Shown here in pieces: positions 6,855-11,685 of a stretch of DNA of 11,685 nucleotides. Made by a program: the position numbers and the translations under genes. A model generated the notes under the pieces. That model had not been told where the DNA came from, did not search any database, and saw nothing but the letters and a program-made list of their open reading frames with translations. Source of the DNA: Spirochaetota bacterium (GTDB lineage Bacteria; Spirochaetota; Leptospiria; Turneriellales; Turneriellaceae); contig CAUJII010000181.1 in assembly GCA_963205035.1 (NCBI GenBank), positions 1 through 11,685 of the forward strand. Reading direction: 5' to 3'. Positions within the stretch are counted from its first letter, which is position 1, and each line of letters begins with the position of its first letter.

Positions 6855-9800
6855 AGAGTGTAGACAAGGCGGTCGATCTCGGCGTCGGCGGCGGCAATCT
6901 CGCGCTCGGCAAGCGTCTTGTCGTGGCCCGAATGGCTGGCGGCATTCAATGCGAGAATTTTTTCGACAAGCGCGACGATGCGGTTGCGGATTTCCACTTC
7001 GCCGGGATTTTTTTCGTCGATGCGTCGGATGGGGAAATCTTTGAAAAAAACAAAGCTTGGTTCGAAAAAGCCGCCCCGCAATTTTGGCAGAAACATCTCG
7101 AACAAATATGCGTTAAACTTTGAATTCAGAATCCCCAAGAGGTATTTGTCGCGTCGGGGAATTATGAAACATTTCTGATTGGTGAATAGCCCATTCATAT
7201 CTATGACGAATTCAGGCTTCTTGAGAATATTCGGATAGACAATTTTCTCATTCGAAAATTCATCATAATAGTCGCAAGCCCTCAACTCCCACCAATACTG
7301 CCCTTGGTCATATCGCGCTTTGGCCTTTTTTTCGAATTGCAGAAGCCAGTTGGTAATGGCGGGGTACTTTTCTCGCAGCCCCTCCAAGCCAGCTTTCTCC
7401 GAAGAATATCCTTGGGCTTTTGTCCAACCATTCGGCAAAAAGATGAGCCACTTGCGATTCAGATTTGTGCCGTATCTTTTGACGTCCTTCCCTTCCAAAA
7501 ACGGCTTGATCACCTCGGCGCTGCGCTTATCTTCTTTAATAAGCCGCTGCCGCGTCGCGTCGTCGATGACAAAGGCTTCGTTGAGGCCCGTTAGCACGCC
7601 GCGATAAATCTTACCCTCGACATAATCGCCCAACGGCACGCCCGCCGCTTTGATCTTCGCCAAAAGTTTTGCTTCGGCGGCGTTCACGAGCGCCCAGCCC
7701 TTGTCGACGAGCGAATCGAGCGCCACCGCAAATTCGCCTGCGGTGACGGCGTCGGCTAAATTTTCAAAGTCGAGCGACTTGATGTTGGTTACTTTGAAAT
7801 ACTGCGAACGGTTGGTGAGCGAAGTCGAACCACCGTTCGCAACTTTCAAAATGCAGGGGTAGGTCGTCGCGCCGGCAAAGACCTGCAAGTCGCCGAAATC
7901 GACAATGCGTTCGACGTGCTTCATCTTCAAAAATTTGCGCAGCGGCTCGCCATAGTTGGCGCGCAGCCATTTGTTCGCAACGATGATCGAATAGACCCCG
8001 CCCGGCGCCAAAAGCCCAAGCGACTTTTCGATAAAATACGTGTAGAGGTCGGCGGTGCCGGCATAGGTTACGTATTTTTTCTGCGCATACGCTTTGAAAT
8101 CCGCGCCCAGAATTTCTTGCCGCACATAAGGCGGGTTGCCGACGATGACGTCGAATTGGCCGGAGACCTCACCCCCGGCCCCACTCCGGAAAGGAGAGGG
8201 GAGACCGAACTTGAACGCATGCTCGTAGTCAAAAGCATTCACTTTGCGTTTCGCTTCGCTGATGGCCTCTTTAAAGAGGCCATCAGCGAAGTAATCCGTA
8301 CCCACGAGCGAATTACCGCACTGAATGTTTGCGCCCAAATCGGGTAAGATACGTTCGCGAAAAAGCTTTACTGTCTTTTCGTCACGCTTTTTCGACTGTG
8401 CCAGTGCGACCGTCGCGGCACTCTCGTCCTCGAGCGCTTTGAGCATCAAATTGAGTTTCGTGACTTCAACCGCGTTTGGGTCGATGTCGACGCCGAAAAT
8501 ATGATCGAGTAGAAGCCGCTTTTTTTCGGCGATCGTCAATCTCCATTGTGGCTTTTCATCGTTCGGGTTGGTTGCGAAGACAGCCAGCGGAAATTTTTCG
8601 GGGTCGTGTTTCACATACCAGTCGAGCGCCCAGCGCAAAATATATTCGTATGCACTCACCAGAAACGAACCCGAGCCGCACGCCGGGTCGAGAATCGTCA
8701 GCTTGGAGAGTTTCGGAGTGGTCTTTGCGAGCTTCTCACCGAGCGTCGACTCGACGATGTAGTCCACAATATATTTCGGTGTGTAATAGACCCCGCCCGC
8801 ATGGCGCACCTCGGGTTTTTCTTCGACGCTCGCACGGTGGCTCTTCGAGAGCGAAATCACCTTGCCCAAAAACTGCTCGTACGCCGCGCCCAAAATATCA
8901 GACGTGATCGCCGAAAATTCATACGGCGACGCGGGCGGGTAAAGGCCGCCGATAATTTCGACCAGCGCCTTGTTTTCGACCACAAGTTCGGGCGTGAGCG
9001 TATCGACCTCGCTCGTGCGGCCCTTCTCTTGCGAAAAATGAAACAGCCCCGAGTTGTATTTGTCGTCGGCGTCGAGAAAATATTTCTTGAGCTCGCTATA
9101 GGCATCCTTCGCTTTAGCGCTCTCTTGCAGACGCCCGTAGCGCTCCAAGCCCCGGTCTTCGGCAACGCGCAAAAAGAGTATGCGGTCGATAATCAGCTGC
9201 ACCGCACGGCTTAAATCGACGACCGAAAGCTCGGTATTCTTTGCTGCGATATTTTTGGCGAGCGTCATGCGCCACGCTTCCATATCCGATAAAAAATCTT
9301 TGTCTAACGGGGATGTCCCCTTAAAGCGCGTTTTATTTTTTGCGAAGGCGTGAAATTTTCCCTTCTCGCAAGACTCTTTCGAGAAAATCTCGGCGATCTC
9401 GCTAAAGCGTTCGGGGTATTCGTCGTATTTGAGATAGAAAATGCGGCCGACATGCGCCTTGTCGCTCGGCTTAGGGCGCAGCGTCGTGTCATAGACCGCG
9501 AATTCGTGAAAGTCGGTGAGCACAGAAAGAGAAAGCCCCGCCGAATAACCGTAGCGCCGCGTCTGAAACGCCGCCTGATCGGCCTCGCCCCCCTTATCTA
9601 AAATCACCGAGGGCTTTTTCGCCTCTAAAAAAAACAGCCGCTGCCTACCCAAACGAAAGCTGTAGTCGGGTGCCTTGTGCTTACCCTCAATTTGAATCGC
9701 GTCTTCATGCCAAACCTCTTGAAAGCCGGGCAGCGCACCTTTGGCGTTCGCGACATCCCAGCCCAACGCCTCAAAAAGCGGATTGATAAACTGCACCCGC

Positions 9801-9898
9801 GCTTCGGTCTCGTTGTAGCGGCTCGCCTTCGAGACATAGCCATCGTAACCGGCATTAAATTTTTGAACAAGATCGAGAACTACTTGCGGTGTGGTCAT
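6806..9898 (-). CDS. Type IIG restriction-modification enzyme (Eco57I-like nuclease/N6-adenine methyltransferase)
   Basis: Single 1030-residue polypeptide predicted to methylate adenine in a specific DNA site and cut unmethylated DNA nearby. The N-terminal nuclease domain carries a PD-(D/E)xK pattern: PD at 77-78 and EAK at 92-94. A helical connector (about 200-370) leads to the methyltransferase: SAM motif I DPACGSG at 404-410, then CGNSLVGTDYF, and catalytic NPPY at 588-591 in FDVIVGNPPYVRQ. From about 740 a TaqI-like target-recognition region follows (GKIYRGVLTGLNEAFVID, IKPFLEGKDVKRY, NEKIVYPNI). The C-terminus LVYTLYGLTDDEIRIVEGV is typical of the family, as is the overall length. It begins 16 bases after the RelE-type toxin stop, so it is probably in the same operon. 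Two palindromic segments lie in frame between motif I and NPPY (about residues 536-579), which may affect activity. PglX of BREX was considered, but the N-terminal nuclease argues against it. Confidence 0.93.
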   Translation of the reverse strand: MTTPQVVLDLVQKFNAGYDGYVSKASRYNETEARVQFINPLFEALGWDVANAKGALPGFQEVWHEDAIQIEGKHKAPDYSFRLGRQRLFFLEAKKPSVILDKGGEADQAAFQTRRYGYSAGLSLSVLTDFHEFAVYDTTLRPKPSDKAHVGRIFYLKYDEYPERFSEIAEIFSKESCEKGKFHAFAKNKTRFKGTSPLDKDFLSDMEAWRMTLAKNIAAKNTELSVVDLSRAVQLIIDRILFLRVAEDRGLERYGRLQESAKAKDAYSELKKYFLDADDKYNSGLFHFSQEKGRTSEVDTLTPELVVENKALVEIIGGLYPPASPYEFSAITSDILGAAYEQFLGKVISLSKSHRASVEEKPEVRHAGGVYYTPKYIVDYIVESTLGEKLAKTTPKLSKLTILDPACGSGSFLVSAYEYILRWALDWYVKHDPEKFPLAVFATNPNDEKPQWRLTIAEKKRLLLDHIFGVDIDPNAVEVTKLNLMLKALEDESAATVALAQSKKRDEKTVKLFRERILPDLGANIQCGNSLVGTDYFADGLFKEAISEAKRKVNAFDYEHAFKFGLPSPFRSGAGGEVSGQFDVIVGNPPYVRQEILGADFKAYAQKKYVTYAGTADLYTYFIEKSLGLLAPGGVYSIIVANKWLRANYGEPLRKFLKMKHVERIVDFGDLQVFAGATTYPCILKVANGGSTSLTNRSQYFKVTNIKSLDFENLADAVTAGEFAVALDSLVDKGWALVNAAEAKLLAKIKAAGVPLGDYVEGKIYRGVLTGLNEAFVIDDATRQRLIKEDKRSAEVIKPFLEGKDVKRYGTNLNRKWLIFLPNGWTKAQGYSSEKAGLEGLREKYPAITNWLLQFEKKAKARYDQGQYWWELRACDYYDEFSNEKIVYPNILKKPEFVIDMNGLFTNQKCFIIPRRDKYLLGILNSKFNAYLFEMFLPKLRGGFFEPSFVFFKDFPIRRIDEKNPGEVEIRNRIVALVEKILALNAASHSGHDKTLAEREIAAADAEIDRLVYTLYGLTDDEIRIVEGVG
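8167..8205. repeat. Palindromic repeat inserted in frame in the methyltransferase gene
   Basis: Contains stem arms CCCCACTCC (8179-8187) and GGAGAGGGG (8193-8201) with one mismatch, flanked by CACCCCCGG. This is the same layout as the intergenic elements at 6396-6437 and 6479-6518 (GGGGTGG-type end, CCCCTCC/GGAGGGG-type stem). Read in the gene it encodes about PSPFRSGAGGEVSG (567-580), a Gly/Ser/Pro-rich bridge directly before FDVIVGNPPY. Relatives as I remember them pass almost directly from a DWE..F segment to the GGFDVVIGNPPY equivalent. Confidence 0.65.
8254..8291. repeat. Perfect 38-bp palindrome inside the methyltransferase gene
   Basis: All 19 base pairs are complementary around a central TTTAAA; the left half reads CTTCGCTGATGGCCTCTTT. 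Both strands, in the appropriate frame, encode the same dodecapeptide FADGLFKEAISE. In the gene it covers residues about 536-549, between CGNSLVGTDYF and the NPPY motif. It could extrude as a cruciform or form a strong hairpin in the mRNA. Confidence 0.95.
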
Positions 9899-9914
9899 GT
9901 GCGTTCTTGCACCC

Positions 9915-10166
9915 TCACGGAAATACCGTTCTAATCGAAACGATCGTTACTTTATTCAATTTGCGGTTGATCGTGTACGTCACTTGGTATTGCCCTGCAT
10001 GATTGAGTTGCCGATAACGGCTATACGGTGTTGCGCTAATTTGGCCCTGAGCTTCAGGGTCGTTTGCTAAAGCGTCGATCATATTGCGAAGAAAGATTTG
10101 CGAGGCCGCCCTTAACTCTTGCAGCGCAAGTGCTGCTCGCGGGGTGTAGGAAATTTCAAATACCAA
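9915..10166 (-). CDS. RelE/ParE-family toxin
   Basis: Small basic 83-residue protein with the RelE/ParE architecture: an N-terminal strand (VFEISYTPRAAL), two helices (LALQELRAASQIFLRNMIDALANDP), and a C-terminal beta sheet (RYRQLNHAGQYQVTYTINRK, then VTIVSIRTVFP). The pattern R-x-L...Y-x-V-x-Y is typical of the superfamily; RelE members cleave ribosome-bound mRNA and ParE members inhibit gyrase. I cannot decide between the two activities. It begins with TTG at 10164-10166, overlapping the antitoxin gene by 11 bases, with a GAAGG-type site upstream. This overlap and gene order (antitoxin first) are standard for type II toxin-antitoxin pairs. The restriction-modification gene follows 16 bases later on the same strand. 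Confidence 0.85.
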   Translation of the reverse strand: MVFEISYTPRAALALQELRAASQIFLRNMIDALANDPEAQGQISATPYSRYRQLNHAGQYQVTYTINRKLNKVTIVSIRTVFP

Positions 10167-10434
10167 GCTGAGCCTTCAGGTCAGCCCATTTGATTTCTTT
10201 AAGCGTCCCCTTTTTTTCAGCTTCTTCAAACTCTCGTATGTCTTCCATGACTTGTGGATTTGAGAGTATGCGCATGGTTGCTTCCATGCTGGCGTATGTC
10301 TCCCACGGCATTACAGCCAAGACGGGCTTACCCTTGCTCGTTACTTGCAAAACTTTGTCTGTTTTCTTCTTGGCAAGACGTGCGGGAATTTTAGTAAAAT
10401 CTTTTCGCGTCTCGGTAACGGTCAAAGTGCTCAT
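10156..10434 (-). CDS. Phd/YefM-family antitoxin
   Basis: The 92-residue product is an antitoxin that should bind its own operator through the N-terminal fold and neutralise the RelE-type toxin through the C-terminus. Seen: the Phd/YefM N-terminus STLTVTETRKDFTKIPARL, the strand-loop VLQVTSKGKPVLAVMPWETYASM, and an acidic C-terminal helix (MEDIREFEEAEKKGTLKEIKW). A longer frame reaches 10554, but the ATG at 10432-10434 places the family N-terminus correctly and directly follows a promoter-operator. The predicted -10 box ends only seven bases before this ATG, so the transcript may be leaderless. The end overlaps the toxin start. Confidence 0.9.
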   Translation of the reverse strand: MSTLTVTETRKDFTKIPARLAKKKTDKVLQVTSKGKPVLAVMPWETYASMEATMRILSNPQVMEDIREFEEAEKKGTLKEIKWADLKAQLGI

Positions 10435-10440
10435 GCATTG

Positions 10441-10469
10441 AATGTACAGAAGAGTGTACATACAGTCAA
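10441..10469 (-). promoter_or_regulatory. Promoter and TGTACA operator of the antitoxin-toxin(-restriction) operon
   Basis: On the minus strand: -35 TTGACT (10464-10469), a 17-base spacer, and -10 TACATT (10441-10446). Two TGTACA hexamers (10443-10448 and 10455-10460) sit between and over the boxes, making a 7-bp inverted repeat ATGTACA-N6-TGTACAT (10442-10461). Their centres are 12 bp apart. E. coli YefM binds paired TGTACA palindromes with this centre-to-centre distance (established knowledge). Bound antitoxin would cover the promoter. Transcription would start at about the A of the antitoxin ATG. Confidence 0.75.
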
Positions 10470-10559
10470 GAAAAATTAGTGTAGCCACGATAGAGTTTGG
10501 GAGTTTAGGCGCGCCCCTCGCGTAAGCGATCAGCCAAGAATTCATAGCCTCCATCCATT

Positions 10560-10588
10560 GTTTTATATATATTTATATATATGAAAAC
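10560..10588 (+). promoter_or_regulatory. A/T dyad over the vapB start, likely operator and promoter
   Basis: The layout is GTTTT, four AT units, TT, four AT units, a single G, then AAAAC: 13-bp arms with one unpaired base, which is the G of the vapB ATG. A possible -10 TATATT (10568-10573) would start transcription at about 10580, next to the ATG. There is no good -35 box and no Shine-Dalgarno sequence in front of vapB. Confidence 0.5.
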
Positions 10589-10775
10589 AAGCATGATTTT
10601 GGACGATGAAATCCTGAAACAGGCGCAAGAAGCGACTAAAATCAAGAGCAAAACTGAGCTCGTTCACGCGGGTCTGAAATTGCTGATACAGCGCGAAGCT
10701 GCATTTCGATTGGCAGCTTTAGGCGGCTCAGATAAGAATGCCAGCGCACCGCCTCGCAAACGCGCATGGTCTTAG
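10581..10775 (+). CDS. vapB: VapB-family antitoxin
   Basis: 64-residue antitoxin that should bind DNA through a ribbon-helix-helix N-terminus and block the VapC ribonuclease with its C-terminal tail. Seen: the strand MKTSMILDDEILKQAQEAT followed by IKSKTELVHAGLKLLIQRE, which matches the VapB/DUF2191-like pattern (LDDELL..A...TGIKTKT.LV..GL..LI.RE), then RLAALGGSD and an Arg/Pro-rich tail (PPRKRAWS). The stop overlaps the vapC start by 10 bases, the usual coupling. No Shine-Dalgarno sequence precedes the ATG; instead the start lies inside an A/T dyad. It diverges from the Phd/YefM-type operon across a 146-base gap. Confidence 0.9.
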   Translation: MKTSMILDDEILKQAQEATKIKSKTELVHAGLKLLIQREAAFRLAALGGSDKNASAPPRKRAWS

Positions 10776-11116
10776 CGGATACCTCGGTTTGGATTAACCA
10801 TCTGCGTTACGCCGATAATCGTTTAACCACGCTGCTAAATCAAAATAGCATTGTTGTGCATGAATTGGTTATCGGCGAATTAGCGATGGGGAATTTCAGA
10901 AACCGACAGATTTCGCTTATGAGTTTTATGCAGTTGCCGCGCCTCCACACAAGTACACTGAGCGAAGTGATGCAACTTATTGAACTTAAGAAACTCTATG
11001 GTTTGGGTATAGGCTTTGTCGATGCGCACCTGATTTCTGCCTGCCTCTTCGCCGGTGCAGATTTGCTCACCTACGATAAGCGCCTTGCTGGGGCTTGGGC
11101 GCGGTGCAGGCGATAA
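10766..11116 (+). CDS. vapC: VapC toxin, PIN-domain ribonuclease
   Basis: Metal-dependent RNase whose known family members cleave tRNA or rRNA. The 116-residue PIN domain has the four acidic residues in order: D5 in VLADTSVWI, E38 in HELVIGELAMG, D86 in GIGFVDAHLISA, and D104 in LLTYDKRLAG. It overlaps vapB by 10 bases. The C-terminus (GAWARCRR) is a little shorter and less regular than the usual DKRL....ARLG ending, so a late frameshift trimming a few residues is possible, but all catalytic residues precede it. It is the last accessory gene before the groESL promoter. Confidence 0.92.
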   Translation: MVLADTSVWINHLRYADNRLTTLLNQNSIVVHELVIGELAMGNFRNRQISLMSFMQLPRLHTSTLSEVMQLIELKKLYGLGIGFVDAHLISACLFAGADLLTYDKRLAGAWARCRR

Positions 11117-11117
11117 T

Positions 11118-11143
11118 AGTTTAGGCGAGTTCTAAGCTAAACT
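11118..11143 (+). terminator. Weak stem-loop after vapC
   Basis: AGTTTAG (11118-11124) and CTAAACT (11137-11143) form a 7-bp stem with a 12-base loop directly after the vapC stop. There is no T-run, so this is not a classical intrinsic terminator; it may only stabilise the 3' end. Confidence 0.25.
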
Positions 11144-11175
11144 CACCCCCCGACTAACTATTCATACAAAAATCT

Positions 11176-11203
11176 TTGCCGCCCTGTCTAAATTTAGTAT
11201 ATT
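11176..11203 (+). promoter_or_regulatory. Candidate groESL promoter
   Basis: TTGCCG (11176-11181, 4 of 6) with a 16-base spacer to TATATT (11198-11203, 5 of 6). Transcription would start at about 11210, giving a leader of about 120 bases before groES and placing the degenerate CIRCE over the -10 box and start site. Confidence 0.55.
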
Positions 11204-11228
11204 GGCAGAAAGGCGTGGCGAGTGCTAC
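11202..11228. promoter_or_regulatory. Degenerate CIRCE operator of groESL
   Basis: TTGGCAGAA (11202-11210), a 9-base spacer, then GAGTGCTAC (11220-11228). The right half is identical to the right arm of the hrcA CIRCE including the following C (8 of 9 to consensus). The left half keeps only 5 of 9 consensus bases. Spacer length is exactly that of CIRCE, and the site overlaps the candidate start of transcription. HrcA binding here is an inference. Confidence 0.6.
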
Positions 11229-11272
11229 CACAACCGTCTGGGAGTGATAGCGTGAACCCAAGCGAGTGATTG
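11220..11272 (+). repeat. Three GAGTG boxes at 22-bp spacing in the groES leader
   Basis: GAGTGCTAC (11220-11228), GAGTGATAG (11242-11250) and GAGTGATTG (11264-11272) start exactly 22 bp apart, about two helical turns, so they face the same side of the DNA. The first is the right arm of the CIRCE-like site. Confidence 0.6.
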
Positions 11273-11328
11273 GGGACGGGGTTAATACACCGAACCCAAG
11301 AAGATTCTTTCAGGAGGAGACAAACAAT

Positions 11329-11616
11329 ATGGCGATTAAACCATTAGCGGACCGCGTTCTCATCGAAGCGGCACCCGAAAAAGAAGAAAAAATCGGTAGT
11401 ATCTTTATTCCCGATACGGCAAAGGAAAAGCCGAACGTAGGAGTCGTCGTGGCCACAGGCCCTGGCAAAGTCACAGACGACGGCAAAACAGTGCCGCTCG
11501 AAGTGAAAGCGGGACAAAAAGTGCTCTATGGAAAATATAGCGGCACTGAGATCAAAGAAAACGGTAAAGAGTACCTCATCGTGCGCGAGTCGGATATTCT
11601 CGCAATCGTCGAGTAA
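11329..11616 (+). CDS. groES: Co-chaperonin GroES (Hsp10)
   Basis: Forms the heptameric lid of the GroEL folding chamber in the cytoplasm. The 95-residue length is standard. Seen: the N-terminal strand MAIKPLADRVLIEAAPE; the mobile GroEL-binding loop (about residues 16-34, KEEKIGSIFIPDTAKEKP); the VVATGPG turn; and the C-terminal YGKYSGTEIKENGKEYLIVR and ESDILAIVE. I chose ATG 11329 over an in-frame ATG at 11266 because a strong AGGAGGAG site (11312-11319) precedes it and the product then begins as in the family. Transcribed with groEL, 14 bases downstream, and probably controlled by HrcA through the CIRCE-like site. Confidence 0.98.
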   Translation: MAIKPLADRVLIEAAPEKEEKIGSIFIPDTAKEKPNVGVVVATGPGKVTDDGKTVPLEVKAGQKVLYGKYSGTEIKENGKEYLIVRESDILAIVE

Positions 11617-11630
11617 CATAAGGAGAGAAT

Positions 11631-11685
11631 ATGGCAAAAATGTTAGAATACGACGAAGTCGCTCGTGCGCGCCTCATGGCGGGCA
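11631..11685 (+). CDS. groEL: Chaperonin GroEL (Hsp60), N-terminus only
   Basis: Only 18 codons lie in the window: MAKMLEYDEVARARLMAG. This fits the GroEL N-terminus (MAK.(I/L)EY.E.AR..L..G) and follows groES by 14 bases with an AAGGAGAG ribosome binding site (about 11620-11627). Short evidence on its own, but position behind groES makes it nearly certain. GroEL would also be the activity modulator of HrcA encoded in this window. Confidence 0.95.
   Translation, partial: MAKMLEYDEVARARLMAG

Noticed and set aside
6806..9898. BREX PglX-type methyltransferase, hence a BREX system
   Set aside because: The protein has an N-terminal PD-(D/E)xK nuclease region and Eco57I-like C-terminus, and no other BREX gene is present.
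10766..11116. vapC as a frameshifted pseudogene
   Set aside because: The C-terminus is slightly atypical, but all four acidic catalytic positions and the vapB overlap are intact, so it is treated as functional.
11118..11143. Intrinsic terminator between vapC and groES
   Set aside because: A stem can form, but without a T-run; kept only as a low-confidence stem-loop.
1..11685. CRISPR array, tRNA, rRNA, or insertion sequence with transposase
   Set aside because: No regularly spaced direct repeats of CRISPR length, no cloverleaf-like sequence, and no transposase-like reading frame were seen.

Overview
The window looks chromosomal, about 50% G+C by eye, and best fits a spirochaete of the Leptospirales. 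The GroES sequence (EEKIGSIFIPDTAKEKP, VLYGKYSGTEIK, ESDILAIV) and DnaK resemble what I remember of Leptospira, but the G+C looks high for that genus, so a Turneriella/Leptonema-like or uncultured relative is more likely. This placement is from memory of the protein sequences and was not searched.

Layout. Positions 1-4276 hold the class I heat-shock operon hrcA-grpE-dnaK-dnaJ, read leftward; dnaJ is cut by the window edge. A textbook CIRCE operator (4235-4259) lies just downstream of the likely hrcA promoter. At the right end (11176-11685) groES-groEL reads rightward, with groEL cut off. Its leader has a degenerate CIRCE and a 22-bp-periodic array of GAGTG boxes. The two chaperone operons diverge, share the predicted HrcA control, and are separated by about 7 kb of accessory DNA.

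Accessory block (4363-11116). From left to right it holds: a double zinc-ribbon, single-membrane-span protein of unknown function; an A+T-richer secreted protein of unknown function; an intergenic stretch with an inverted pair of G/C-rich palindromic repeats; the remnant of a RelE-type toxin gene, cut off where the next gene ends; a 1030-residue fused nuclease/N6-adenine methyltransferase (Eco57I-like type IIG restriction-modification enzyme); a Phd/YefM-type antitoxin with a RelE/ParE-type toxin, read in the same direction as the restriction enzyme and directly upstream of it; and, divergently, a vapBC toxin-antitoxin pair.

How it works together. HrcA should repress both chaperone operons until heat or misfolded protein titrates GroEL. 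The accessory block is a small defence/addiction island: one restriction-modification enzyme behind a toxin-antitoxin pair, a second toxin-antitoxin pair, and the relic of a third toxin. The oddest features are two palindromic segments lying in frame inside the methyltransferase gene, just before its catalytic NPPY motif: a perfect 38-bp palindrome, and a relative of the G/C-rich intergenic repeats. Each toxin-antitoxin promoter also carries a dyad that overlaps or abuts the translation start.
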